From contig JANRJR010000070.1 in the NCBI GenBank assembly GCA_033763845.1, forward strand, positions 32,067-96,066: DNA of 64,000 bases. The letters run 5' to 3'. The notes under the pieces are model-generated. The model searched no databases. It had not been told where the DNA came from and saw nothing but the letters and a program-made list of their open reading frames with translations. Positions within the stretch are counted from its first letter, which is position 1; every line of letters begins with the position of its first letter. This DNA is from DASZBR01 sp033763845. Lineage in GTDB: Bacteria > Pseudomonadota > Gammaproteobacteria > DASZBR01. The translations under genes and the position numbers were made by a program. Shown here in pieces: positions 43,190 to 51,730 of the stretch.

Positions 43190-43475
43190 GAAGTAACTCC
43201 TTAAGTAATTCTTTTTTAAGAGAGTGATTTTGCGCATGAAGATTTTTTATCGTACTTAAAAGCCGCCATTCGTCTTCTTTTGTGCGCACCCAAGCTTGCT
43301 TCTTTGGTAAAGATTTAAAACCTAATGCAAAATCTAGGAGATTTTCTATAGATCGCCGATTGCTACGGAGCTGTAGCTGAAGGTCATCCCTCTTTTCAAA
43401 GAAAGCAACTAATTCAGGAGTTTGTCTGAGTTTTAGAGCATTTTTCAACGCAATTAATTTCTTCTGATTTAACAT
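43173..43475 (-). CDS. Small charged helical protein
   Basis: 100 residues, basic and helical (RDDLQLQLRSNRRSIENLLD; WRLLSTIKNLHAQNHSLKKE), no family recognised. It overlaps the genes on both sides (62 nt with the upstream one, 17 nt with the downstream one), as expected of a compact phage-like operon. Possibly a DNA-binding or structural accessory protein. Confidence 0.5.
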   Translation of the reverse strand: MLNQKKLIALKNALKLRQTPELVAFFEKRDDLQLQLRSNRRSIENLLDFALGFKSLPKKQAWVRTKEDEWRLLSTIKNLHAQNHSLKKELLKELLHAIVE

Positions 43476-44046
43476 GATTTAATTTCTCCAAAAGTTTTGA
43501 ATGTGAAATTTTATGTATCCCATCAAAAAATATAGCCGGGGCTACCCAATGGCCAAACAAACGATTTTGATGTTCAGTTATACCTGTAAGTTGAGATGGG
43601 CAATCATTAGGCGAGCGCGAAAGGCAAGCGATATAGTGACGGCTAAAATCCTGAAAAATAAATAGCATTTTAGCCTCATCAGCACGACAAAATGATATCC
43701 ACCCACCCATTTCATCAATGACGTGATGTATCAGTTTGTCATCAAAAATAATACTTTGATATGCACCAACCAATTTCATTGCTGAGATAACTTTTTGCCA
43801 CGCAAACAATGCTCGCTCTTGGCTTTTTCCTTCGATGTACCGTACAAAATCCGCAGGTTTTGGCATGAATTGTCCGACATCTGGATTTACGGCATGAAGC
43901 TGTGCAGCAGTTTTAACTTCATGAAGTGAATATTTTTCTAAAGAGTACCAATAGATTTCAAATAAATATGGCGAAATGTTTTTCCCATATAATTCAGCTA
44001 TTCCAGTAAACAATTTAACAAATTCTGTTTTTTCTTCAGGTTTCAT
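43414..44046 (-). CDS. Phage-type replication accessory (helicase-loader-like) protein
   Basis: 210 residues. The pattern FVKLFTGIAELYGKNISPYL, then LEKYSLHEVKTAAQLHAVNP, FMPKPADFVRYIEG, ALFAWQKVISAMKLVGAYQS and IDEMGGWISFC is that of a widespread phage/ICE protein of unknown detailed function encoded beside replication genes; FxPxPADF is its clearest signature. It overlaps the upstream replication gene by 11 nt. The role as helicase loader is inferred from neighbours. Confidence 0.65.
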   Translation of the reverse strand: MKPEEKTEFVKLFTGIAELYGKNISPYLFEIYWYSLEKYSLHEVKTAAQLHAVNPDVGQFMPKPADFVRYIEGKSQERALFAWQKVISAMKLVGAYQSIIFDDKLIHHVIDEMGGWISFCRADEAKMLFIFQDFSRHYIACLSRSPNDCPSQLTGITEHQNRLFGHWVAPAIFFDGIHKISHSKLLEKLNHVKSEEINCVEKCSKTQTNS

Positions 44047-44851
44047 TAATTATTTCTCCTTCAATAATACGTTCATTATCATTTTTACTTTCCCGCAACC
44101 ATTGTTCTGCTGCATTTGAGTTGCGCTCATACAAAGAAGCTGAATAAGGAGGTGAACGACTGGGATAGCCTGTTTTTGGATGATTCTGAGCTTTCGAAAG
44201 CCATGAATTAATATGCTTTAAAATACCTGATTTAGTTTTTCGTTTAGTAGAATTCGCTAAATTCCATCCACGAATGTTTCTAAGCTCTTGAATAACATCT
44301 ACTGCAGGATAAAGAGATGCCCACTCATCGATTTGTTGCTGACAAACTTCAAAATTTTCATTGGTATTCAGGGGAATTTTCAGAACAATATCATTCCTTT
44401 CCTCTTCCTTTTCCTCTTCCTTTTCCTCTTCCTTTCCCTTCCCTTCCACTTGAGAATAACTAAGTGACGTGATGCTCGGACTCTCTTCACGTAACTCACG
44501 TGTAACGCACGCGTCGCTGACAGATGGAATTACACTGTCGGACTCTCTGTTATTAATACATTGATGTTTATGCCAACTAGGAAAGCACCCATAAAATTTT
44601 CCCTCGACCTCATACTTAACAATAAAATTATGGGAAACTAATGCATTGAGAACTGCATCGAAATTCACTTCATCATAGGGAAGCACGTCTAATTTCAATT
44701 GTCGTGGCTTCCAGCGAAACCGTCCCTCTCGATCACAACAAGTTAACAAACCCACAAAAGCCACTCGTAATGGCAGTTTAAATTTTTTCTCCGCTTCAAA
44801 TAGTTCATCGTGCTTGAAAAACTCTGGCTTAATCGTTCGAATCCTACTCAT
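44036..44851 (-). CDS. Phage-type replication initiator-like protein
   Basis: 271 residues. The N-terminal MSRIRTIKPEFFKHDELFEA, LRVAFVGLLTCCDREGRFRW and KPRQLKLDVLPYDEVNFDAV is the winged-helix opening of phage replication/replisome-organiser proteins (O/DnaT-like). The middle (about 130-155) is a run of Glu/Lys from a 12-nt tandem repeat. The C-terminal part is basic (KTKSGILKHINSWLSKAQNH). It overlaps the genes on either side by 4 and 11 nt. Confidence 0.75.
   Translation of the reverse strand: MSRIRTIKPEFFKHDELFEAEKKFKLPLRVAFVGLLTCCDREGRFRWKPRQLKLDVLPYDEVNFDAVLNALVSHNFIVKYEVEGKFYGCFPSWHKHQCINNRESDSVIPSVSDACVTRELREESPSITSLSYSQVEGKGKEEEKEEEKEEERNDIVLKIPLNTNENFEVCQQQIDEWASLYPAVDVIQELRNIRGWNLANSTKRKTKSGILKHINSWLSKAQNHPKTGYPSRSPPYSASLYERNSNAAEQWLRESKNDNERIIEGEIINET
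44401..44435 (-). repeat. 12-nt tandem repeat inside the replication gene
   Basis: CCTCTTCCTTTT repeated nearly three times on the plus strand (44401-44412, 44413-44424, 44425-44435), with further related CCTTTCC sequence on both sides. It encodes repeated KEEE. Unit changes preserve the frame, so copy number could vary between strains. Confidence 0.85.
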
Positions 44852-45102
44852 AAATTTCCTCGACTCTGTATAAATTTTTTATATGCAATCAGCTCATAAC
44901 GAGAATCTACGCACAAATCTTCAGCAAGAATTTCACCTTGCGTTAAAATCTCTATTTTTATTGCATGTTCAATAGGAATTTTTATACCTAAATTCATCCA
45001 ATGGTTTAGACGCGGAAGACTTACTTTCAATTTCAAAGCAAGCTTCGTTTGCGAACCTATTATTTTAATCGCTCTACGAAGAGCGTCCTGCCCACATTCC
45101 AT
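44848..45102 (-). CDS. YdaS/Cro-like DNA-binding protein
   Basis: 84 residues. DALRRAIKIIGSQTKLALKL, then VSLPRLNHWMNLGIKIPIEH is the helix-turn-helix of the YdaS/Cro family, in which a bacterial Cro-like regulator precedes replication genes. It is the first gene of the leftward module and overlaps the next by 4 nt. The 248 nt upstream (45103-45350), shared with the divergent AlpA-like gene, should contain its promoter. Confidence 0.75.
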   Translation of the reverse strand: MECGQDALRRAIKIIGSQTKLALKLKVSLPRLNHWMNLGIKIPIEHAIKIEILTQGEILAEDLCVDSRYELIAYKKFIQSRGNL

Positions 45103-45350
45103 CGTTTTTCGCTAATTGAATTTTTTACAATTCGATTAGCTTATGAGAGAAAAAATATAAACATTTATAGATTTGATGAACTAGGCTGTGTATTCGAAGA
45201 GAGTGGCAAACAACGAGGGTTAAATTATTCATAATGCATTCCTTGTATTTTGTAGTGATTAGTAACTTTTACTTGCAGCTAAAATGAATCCAAATAATCA
45301 GATGAGGGCAAAATGAAAAAATTCAAATCTTTTATTTATAAAAAAATAAT

Positions 45351-45713
45351 ATGCTAGCCAGGCTTTTAAGACTACGCGATGCACCACACTACGTGGGAAT
45401 GAACAAAAATTTATTTAATAAAACGGTTAGACCTTATCTCGTTGAAATTCCTATTGGTTCACATGGCATTGCTTTCGACAGACTTGATTTAGATCGCTGG
45501 GTTGATCAATATAAGCAACGTGATGGTCGTCCCTGTATAAGGAGAGAAATATGGGACGTAAACGAACACCCGGTGTCTATAAAAGAGCAGGCATCTGGTA
45601 TATCGACAAGCAATGCAACGGAATCCGCATTTCAGAAAGCACTGGCACGTCATCGCTCGAAGAGGCAGAGAAGTATCTCGCTCGCCGCATCGAAGGAATC
45701 CGACAAGCCGTAG
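45351..45713 (+). CDS. AlpA/excisionase-like helix-turn-helix protein
   Basis: 120 residues. LLRLRDAPHYVGMNKNLFNK, TVRPYLVEIPIGSHGIAFDR, then LDLDRWVDQY is an excisionase/AlpA-type winged helix-turn-helix. It overlaps the integrase start by 163 nt, so the C-terminal third mostly reflects shared coding and may be poorly constrained. No good ribosome binding site precedes the ATG. It likely controls excision together with the integrase. Confidence 0.65.
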   Translation: MLARLLRLRDAPHYVGMNKNLFNKTVRPYLVEIPIGSHGIAFDRLDLDRWVDQYKQRDGRPCIRREIWDVNEHPVSIKEQASGISTSNATESAFQKALARHRSKRQRSISLAASKESDKP

Positions 45714-46711
45714 TGTACGGAGTGCGCCCAAAAAGAACGTTTAGCGAAGCGGCTGCAAAATATATCGAAGAAAAGCAACATAAAAAAAGTTTAAATGGAG
45801 ATATTGGCCATTTAAATTTATTAGATCGATTTATTGGTCATCTGCCTCTCGAAAATATTCATATGGGGGTATTACAAGAATACATTGAAGAAAGGCGAAA
45901 CAGTGGCGTAAAAACCAGGACAATCAATCATGGATTACAAGTTGTTCGCCACATTCTTAATTTGGCTTCAAAAGATTGGATAGATAGTTTTGGCTTAACG
46001 TGGCTACTGACCGCCCCTCGTATAAAGTTGCTACCAGAAGCTGATTCAAGAAAAGCATATCCAATTGATTGGGAGGAACAGGATCGTCTTTTTGCTGAAT
46101 TACCGTTGCATCTAAGACAAATGGCATTGTTTGCGGTAAATACTGGATGCCGTGATCAAGAAGTTTGTCAATTAAGGTGGGACTGGGAAATTAAAATTCC
46201 TGAAATGGGTAGCGTGTTTTTAATACCTGGTCGTTACACAAAAAATAGTGAAGATCGTTTGATAGTATTAAATCAAATCGCACACGAAGTGATTGAAGAG
46301 GTGAGAAATTTACATCCTGAGTATGTTTTTGTTTACAAAGGAAAATATTTAACTCGCATCATGAATCATGCTTGGATAAAAGCGCGACGAAGAGCCGAAT
46401 TATCTCAAGTACGTGTACACGATTTAAGACATACTTTTGGGAGAAGATTGCGGGCAGCAGGCGTTTCATATGAGGACAGGCAAGATCTTCTTGGGCACAA
46501 ATCAGGAAGAATGACCACTCATTATTCGGCGGCTGAATTAGCCAATTTGATTGAGGCAGCAAATAGAATTTGTCGACGCAAAAAAGGCGTCCCATTATTC
46601 TTAATTAGACACCTCTCTCAGATAGGTTCCGTAGAAATCCCACAAATTGGTTTTCAGGGCATTGTGAGTGAAAATAGTAAAACCGGTCAAACGGTTGATG
46701 TGGTGGGCTGA
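45551..46711 (+). CDS. int: Tyrosine-recombinase integrase of the element
   Basis: 386 residues starting MGRKRTPGVYKRAGIWYIDK, with GGAGAG upstream. An N-terminal arm/core-binding domain is followed by the catalytic domain: TGCRDQEVCQLRW (Arg I), VHDLRHTFGRRL (His-x-x-Arg), LLGHKSGRMTTHYS (His/Tyr). It catalyses integration at and excision from attB. Its stop lies 5 nt from the 3' end of tRNA-Phe, which identifies that tRNA as the attachment site. Confidence 0.95.
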   Translation: MGRKRTPGVYKRAGIWYIDKQCNGIRISESTGTSSLEEAEKYLARRIEGIRQAVVYGVRPKRTFSEAAAKYIEEKQHKKSLNGDIGHLNLLDRFIGHLPLENIHMGVLQEYIEERRNSGVKTRTINHGLQVVRHILNLASKDWIDSFGLTWLLTAPRIKLLPEADSRKAYPIDWEEQDRLFAELPLHLRQMALFAVNTGCRDQEVCQLRWDWEIKIPEMGSVFLIPGRYTKNSEDRLIVLNQIAHEVIEEVRNLHPEYVFVYKGKYLTRIMNHAWIKARRRAELSQVRVHDLRHTFGRRLRAAGVSYEDRQDLLGHKSGRMTTHYSAAELANLIEAANRICRRKKGVPLFLIRHLSQIGSVEIPQIGFQGIVSENSKTGQTVDVVG

Positions 46712-46716
46712 AGAGA

Positions 46717-46792
46717 TGGTGGCCGAAGGTGGAATCGAACCACCGACACAAAGATTTTCAGTCTTCTGCTCTACCGACTGAGCTATTCGGCC
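46717..46792 (-). tRNA. tRNA-Phe (anticodon GAA), chromosomal attachment site
   Basis: On the minus strand the sequence begins GGCCGAATAGCTCAGTCGG, has anticodon loop CTGAAAATC (GAA), TTCGATTCC in the T-arm and closes with TTCGGCC plus encoded ACCA. All four stems can be formed. The gene is complete, 76 nt with CCA. Its 3' end faces the integrase, so the element restored or duplicated the 3' end when it integrated. Confidence 0.98.
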
Positions 46793-46847
46793 AACTATAT
46801 ATAGATGGTATCTACTATGAAGGAGCGATATTAAACCGGCTTAAACC

Positions 46848-47852
46848 TCAAGCGTCAAGCACACCGCCCAAGATCTTTTTCACCGGCGCCGAAAAACCCA
46901 GCTTCGTCGGCTTCCTCAAATCAAACCACCCCTGCTCCTCGCCCATCTTACCCAGCTTAGACGAAATCACACCCTCCATCGGCGTAATATCCAAATGATA
47001 ATGACTGAAGGTATGACGAAACGACTGCAGCGTCTTCAGTGACTTGAGAGAGGGATATTTTTGGCGAATGGCATCTGTGTCAACAAACTCCGGCAAACTC
47101 CATAACCCACCCCAGATTCCTCTTGAAGGTCTCTTTTCTAATAACACCTCACCCGTTTTATTTTTCAGGACTAATAAAATAGTCTGCTTCACGGGAAGAA
47201 TCTTAGAAGACTTTTTGGTGGGAAATTCTGAAATCCTATCTGTCAAAGAAGCTTCACAGCTTTTTTCTAATGGACACAACTCACATTTAGGTTTTGTGCG
47301 TGTGCAAATCATCGCGCCTAAATCCATCATCGCCTGCGCATAATGATGCGGATTTTTTTGCGGAACAAAAGCTTCTGCATGATTCCATAACATATCTAAA
47401 TTATTCACGGCCAAATATCTCGACAACACTCGCTTAACATTGCCATCTAATACAGCTGCGGGTTTTTGAAAGGAGATGGATAATATCGCCCCTGCGGTAG
47501 ACCGTCCTATTCCCGGCAATAATTGAAGTGTTTCAAGAGTATCAGGAAAAGTATTGTTAAATTCTGTGACAATAATTTTGGCCGCGCGATGTAAATTTCG
47601 CGCACGCGCGTAATATCCTAATCCTGTCCATAAATGCAAAACCTGATCTTCCGAAGCTTTTGCCAAGGATTTCACATCAGGAAAACGCTTCATAAATCTT
47701 TCATAATACGGAATGACTGTACTAACTTGCGTTTGCTGCAACATGATTTCAGACACCCAAACACGGTACGGAGAGATATCCTGCTGCCACGGCAAATCTT
47801 TCCGACCGTGCTTCTTAAACCACGTTAATACTTTCTGAGAAAATGCAGACAT
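46848..47852 (-). CDS. mutY: A/G-specific adenine DNA glycosylase
   Basis: 334 residues. It removes A mispaired with 8-oxoguanine. Catalytic E35 in VSEIMLQQTQV, helix-hairpin-helix LLPGIGRSTAGAIL, D136 in LDGNVKRVL, iron-sulphur cluster CTRTKPKCELCPLEKSC, and a C-terminal NUDIX-like recognition domain (GIWGGLWSLPEF, HTFSHYHLDI). The start ATG at 47852 shares its A with the TGA stop of asmA, so the two are translationally coupled. Confidence 0.98.
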   Translation of the reverse strand: MSAFSQKVLTWFKKHGRKDLPWQQDISPYRVWVSEIMLQQTQVSTVIPYYERFMKRFPDVKSLAKASEDQVLHLWTGLGYYARARNLHRAAKIIVTEFNNTFPDTLETLQLLPGIGRSTAGAILSISFQKPAAVLDGNVKRVLSRYLAVNNLDMLWNHAEAFVPQKNPHHYAQAMMDLGAMICTRTKPKCELCPLEKSCEASLTDRISEFPTKKSSKILPVKQTILLVLKNKTGEVLLEKRPSRGIWGGLWSLPEFVDTDAIRQKYPSLKSLKTLQSFRHTFSHYHLDITPMEGVISSKLGKMGEEQGWFDLRKPTKLGFSAPVKKILGGVLDA

Positions 47853-49237
47853 CAATTCCCCAACAACGAACTCAATCCTTCTTGAATTTTCTTATTAATT
47901 TCGGGGCCATATTCTTTCACTTTATCTGCGATGACCTGTTTCACTTCAGACGCGGCTAACGAAGCCACATCAACACTCACTGACGGCTTAGCAAAATTAC
48001 CTGTAATCGTAATCGGAATTGCCGGTCCACGTGGTTTGATTTCTGAGTCACTGGTCATGCGTTGTAATGACATACGGTAATTTAATTGCTGCGAATTTAA
48101 ATTGGCTGTTCCTTGCCCTGTCGCATTAATTTTTGAGGCTTTAATTAATAAATCATTGTTAGACAACACGCCATTATTAATTTGCGCTGTGCCCGTTAAT
48201 GTTCCAAACGGTGTTTGGCGAGTATTATTTAATTTCGGCGCTTGTTTATTGGAAATACTGTCAGCAACATCACTGTAATAATACAAATCCAACCCATGAA
48301 ATACGCCGTTATTTACCGCGAATTTTAAATTACCATTTAATGTACTGATTGACCCCGCACCACCTAAACTAGCGGAAACATCACCCATACCTGAAATATC
48401 TAAGCTATTCTTCTTGAACAGTTTTAATAAATTCTGAATATTAATATTGTTTAAATCCACTTTCGCTTGCCAACGCAATGGATTACCTAGCGTGATGGAT
48501 TCCGTTCCTGTCAAGGTTAAATCATCATTCAATGTTGCATTAATATTCGTCAATTTTACGGTTTTTGTTGAATTGATATAGGCTAAATTAGATTTCCACT
48601 TCACATTCACGGGTGATGCAAACGTATCCGAAGCAACGGTCATACTGACTGAAACAGGAAACGCTTTATCTACACTCACATTAGCACTACTGAAATTAAA
48701 ATTCGTTATTTTAAGATGTTTATTTTGTGTTGCATCATCCAAACTGATTTCGCTGTTCCTAATGCTGATTTGAGATACACTCCATGCAGCTATTTTTGCA
48801 TCATCATCGCTAGCTTTATTAGGATGTGAAGAAGTAGACTTCTTAGGCGCATGAGAAGCATCGGGAATAATGTTCCAATTTGCCTGACCTGCTGCATTTT
48901 TAATCAAATTCAAATCTAAACCATCCAACTGAATCTTTCCCACACGAATTTCTTTGTGAAGCAAAGGCGCTACTGCGACGCTAAACTCTATGGATTTCGC
49001 TGACAATAAATTCTGTCCTAACGTCACGCCTTTAGCTTGAATTCCGGCCATAGGATAAAACGTCCATTTTAGATTGCCTTTGATAGCAAAAGGCTGATGA
49101 ATCGCACTTTGTACTTCTTTTTCAATTTGGGGTTTGAATTGATTAGGATTTACAAATATCATCAAGCATACGGGAACTGCGATTGCCAATAGAACCAAAA
49201 CAAAAACCACGGTGAAAATCACTTTTATCAGCTTCAT
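47852..49237 (-). CDS. asmA: AsmA-family inner-membrane protein
   Basis: 461 residues. N-terminal membrane anchor (VIFTVVFVLVLLAIAVPVCL), the AsmA N-domain signature HQPFAIKGNLKW then YPMAGIQAKGVTLGQ, and repeated beta-strand sequence with GNPLRWQAKVDL and a C-terminal ITGNFAKPSVSVD. AsmA-like proteins bridge the periplasm and take part in outer-membrane lipid homeostasis. Upstream of and overlapping mutY. Its ATG is only 13 nt from the divergent OPT gene. Confidence 0.9.
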   Translation of the reverse strand: MKLIKVIFTVVFVLVLLAIAVPVCLMIFVNPNQFKPQIEKEVQSAIHQPFAIKGNLKWTFYPMAGIQAKGVTLGQNLLSAKSIEFSVAVAPLLHKEIRVGKIQLDGLDLNLIKNAAGQANWNIIPDASHAPKKSTSSHPNKASDDDAKIAAWSVSQISIRNSEISLDDATQNKHLKITNFNFSSANVSVDKAFPVSVSMTVASDTFASPVNVKWKSNLAYINSTKTVKLTNINATLNDDLTLTGTESITLGNPLRWQAKVDLNNINIQNLLKLFKKNSLDISGMGDVSASLGGAGSISTLNGNLKFAVNNGVFHGLDLYYYSDVADSISNKQAPKLNNTRQTPFGTLTGTAQINNGVLSNNDLLIKASKINATGQGTANLNSQQLNYRMSLQRMTSDSEIKPRGPAIPITITGNFAKPSVSVDVASLAASEVKQVIADKVKEYGPEINKKIQEGLSSLLGN

Positions 49238-49250
49238 CAGAGGGCCTCAT

Positions 49251-51083
49251 ATGAAAGAAATTACGCTTCGCAGCATCATCATTGGCGGTATTCTATCAAT
49301 AATTTTGGCTGCGTCTAACACCTTTCTCGCGCTCAAAATTGGTATTTTAACCTCTGCCTCAATTCCCGCCGCTGTGATTTCTATGGGTATTTTACGGTTT
49401 TTCAAAAACTCAACGATTCATGAAAACAACATGATTCAAACCTGTGCTTCAGCCGGCGAAGCGATTGCAGGCGGAATTGTCTACGCCATACCTGCGTTAA
49501 TCATTATTCATTATTGGACGCATTTTGGTTATTGGCATAATTTTTTCATCGCACTGATTGGCGGAACGTTAGGCGTACTATTTTCCGTTCCCATTCGTAA
49601 AACCTTAATGGAAAATAGACATTTACGCTTTCCTGAAGCACAAGCGATTACCCGCGTATTAGAAATGAAACACGAAAAAGCGACCAATATTAATCAATTA
49701 CTAATAGGCAGTGCATTAGGCGGATTGCTAGAATTCTTTCAGTCAGGATTACAGATCATTGCCTCAAGCGCACAAAAAATGATTACCATTGGTAAAACAA
49801 CCTTAGGATTTGGCTCAGGATTTTCAGCAACATTAATCGGCGCAGGTTTTTTAATTGGTTTTCCGGTGGGCTTAAGTTTATTGATTGGAGCCATCACGGG
49901 TTATTTAATTATTTTGCCATTATTAACAGGCCATTTTGGTATCACGCCTGATACCGTTTTATCACAAGATTTACGGTTTATTGGTATTGGAAGTATGTTA
50001 ACGGCAGGGATGTGGACATTAATTTCCATGGCAAAATCTATGCTGCAAGGACTGCTCACCTCTTTGAATTCGTTTGAAATTCAGAAAAAAGATATCCCCT
50101 ATTTTTATGTTATTTTGGGCATTATTGCGACGGCTATTTTAAGTTATTTTGTTTTAAACAAACTTTTGCCAAGTAACATTCTCAACCTTTCGCCTATATT
50201 AATATTAACAGCCAGCTTTATCTTTATTTTTTTGATTGGATTTATTTTTGCAGCTGTATGCGGCTATTTTTCAGGATTGGTCGGCGTTACTGCAACGCCT
50301 GGCTCTGCCATTGTCATCGGCGGATTAATGATTGCTGCATTTGCATTGCGCGGTTATTTACATATTAGTGGCATTGCATTAACGCACGATATTATTTTAA
50401 ATGCCTGCGCGGTTGTGATTATTTTAATTGCCATCGTTGAAGGCATTGCTTGTATTACCAATGACAATATTCAAGATCTGAAAGTGGGCCATTTAATTGG
50501 TTCAACGCCGTGGAAACAACAAGTGATGTTATTGCTAGGCGTATTATGTGCCAGCGCCGTTGTGCCCCTTTTGATGCAATTATTATTCAGCGTTTACGGA
50601 TTGGGTGGAGTAACACCCCATGCGGGAATGGATCCGACGAAAATATTACCTGCACCGGTTGCAACGGTTTTAGCAACCATGACACTAGCAATTTTTAATC
50701 ATGATTTACCGTATAACATGTTATTTGTCGGTGCAAGCATTTCTGTCTTTTTTATTATTCTTAGCTTTTTTACTTCAAAGAAAATCTCAGTATTGGGGAT
50801 TGCAATGGGGTTGTATTTGCCCCTGGCTTCTTCGACTGCATTATTTTTAGGCAGCTTAATCGCCTTATTTTCGAAATCTGAAAAATCTGTACTTACAGCA
50901 TGTGGATTAGTTGCGGGCGCTGCGTTAATGGATGTTTTATTGGCAATACCTTTTGCGGTATCAGGTAACCCTAATGTATTGAGCGTTATGCCTACGTCTT
51001 TACATGGATTTTCTATTATATTGGGGTGCGTGTGTGTAATGGGTTTAGCAAGATTTTTGATCAAGCAACCACATCATAAATAG
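49251..51083 (+). CDS. OPT-family oligopeptide transporter
   Basis: About 610 residues from ATG 49251 (MKEITLRSIIIGG, AGAGG upstream). About 14-16 hydrophobic segments. SNTFLALKIGILTSASIPAA and the RFPEAQAITRVLE region are typical of the prokaryotic OPT family, which imports peptides or metal chelates. Its 3' end overlaps the convergent dipeptidase gene by 23 nt. Peptide import fits an amino-acid-dependent intracellular lifestyle, but the substrate is not shown. Confidence 0.9.
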   Translation: MKEITLRSIIIGGILSIILAASNTFLALKIGILTSASIPAAVISMGILRFFKNSTIHENNMIQTCASAGEAIAGGIVYAIPALIIIHYWTHFGYWHNFFIALIGGTLGVLFSVPIRKTLMENRHLRFPEAQAITRVLEMKHEKATNINQLLIGSALGGLLEFFQSGLQIIASSAQKMITIGKTTLGFGSGFSATLIGAGFLIGFPVGLSLLIGAITGYLIILPLLTGHFGITPDTVLSQDLRFIGIGSMLTAGMWTLISMAKSMLQGLLTSLNSFEIQKKDIPYFYVILGIIATAILSYFVLNKLLPSNILNLSPILILTASFIFIFLIGFIFAAVCGYFSGLVGVTATPGSAIVIGGLMIAAFALRGYLHISGIALTHDIILNACAVVIILIAIVEGIACITNDNIQDLKVGHLIGSTPWKQQVMLLLGVLCASAVVPLLMQLLFSVYGLGGVTPHAGMDPTKILPAPVATVLATMTLAIFNHDLPYNMLFVGASISVFFIILSFFTSKKISVLGIAMGLYLPLASSTALFLGSLIALFSKSEKSVLTACGLVAGAALMDVLLAIPFAVSGNPNVLSVMPTSLHGFSIILGCVCVMGLARFLIKQPHHK

Positions 51084-51729
51084 CATACGGTTGCTTGGTC
51101 TGAAACGCCCAATAGCGATCGCCATAAGACCAATGCCAAAACTCCGTAAAGTAATTCACGAAACCGGCTTTTAGCATGACTTCCGTCATAATCTGCCGGT
51201 TTTGCTTGGCTTCTGCAGTAATTTGAGTTGCCGTCGTTTTAGATAAAACACCATCGACATCTAACAGCCAATCTTTCGGATGAATACCCATATCCATGTA
51301 TTCCCCCGCTTCATCAATCAAATAAATATCTACGGCTGCGCCGGTCGAATGCGGCGGAATATTCACGCTTTCATCAAAATTTATGACGGGTGAGACTAAA
51401 CGAATCACTTCATCAAATAACGCTTTACCGGAAAGGTGTGGATGAACAGCAAGAACATTTTTTTGACGAGATTCAAATAAAAATTTTTGTAGTTTTAAAG
51501 ATCGATATCCTTCGTATAAACAAATTTTTATATTATTAGGTAGTAAACTTTGGGCAAATAATAACTTTTCATAAACCGTTTTGCGCATTTTTGTGTAGTC
51601 TGTATTATTCTCAATTTCAGGTGACGGACCTAGTTTGATTTCTGATTGAGAAACTAAATCAACCATAATTTCATGATTTTCTTTTACCGGTATTGCTAAT
51701 ACTCGCGGATCGGCAATCAAAACATCCAT
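51061..51729 (-). CDS. ddpX: D-alanyl-D-alanine dipeptidase (VanX/DdpX family)
   Basis: About 222 residues from ATG 51729, which directly follows the stop of the M50 protease gene; an earlier ATG (51759) would overlap that gene. M15D zinc peptidase motifs: IPPHSTGAAVDIYL (His and Asp ligands), EFWHWSYGDRYW (catalytic Glu and third His), plus CLYEGYRSLKLQ. It hydrolyses D-Ala-D-Ala for peptidoglycan turnover. Resistance is not implied, as no vanH/vanA genes are nearby. Confidence 0.92.
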   Translation of the reverse strand: MDVLIADPRVLAIPVKENHEIMVDLVSQSEIKLGPSPEIENNTDYTKMRKTVYEKLLFAQSLLPNNIKICLYEGYRSLKLQKFLFESRQKNVLAVHPHLSGKALFDEVIRLVSPVINFDESVNIPPHSTGAAVDIYLIDEAGEYMDMGIHPKDWLLDVDGVLSKTTATQITAEAKQNRQIMTEVMLKAGFVNYFTEFWHWSYGDRYWAFQTKQPYAIYDVVA

Positions 51730-51730
51730 G

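Larger units (their letters stand above)
1..46716. mobile_element. Integrative conjugative element in tRNA-Phe (right part; left end outside window)
   Basis: Seen: a tyrosine recombinase gene ends 5 nt from the encoded CCA end of an intact tRNA-Phe gene, and the region to its left contains a relaxase, coupling protein, oriT-like site, a nine-gene trb mating-pore operon, ArdA, a toxin-antitoxin pair, IS110 sequences and accessory cargo. Known: ICEs and genomic islands commonly integrate at the 3' ends of tRNA genes with the integrase at the boundary. Inferred: the element runs from the tRNA leftwards past position 1, so it exceeds 46 kb. I saw no second copy of the tRNA 3' end in the window, so the other attachment site must lie outside. 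The exact junction cannot be fixed without the other end. Confidence 0.8.

Noticed and set aside
45049..45234. 61-codon plus-strand ORF overlapping the YdaS-like gene
   Set aside because: No ribosome binding site and no recognisable domain; it covers the promoter region.
51061..51729. Vancomycin-resistance cluster (VanX)
   Set aside because: Only the D-Ala-D-Ala dipeptidase is present, without vanH/vanA or regulators; a housekeeping DdpX role is more likely.
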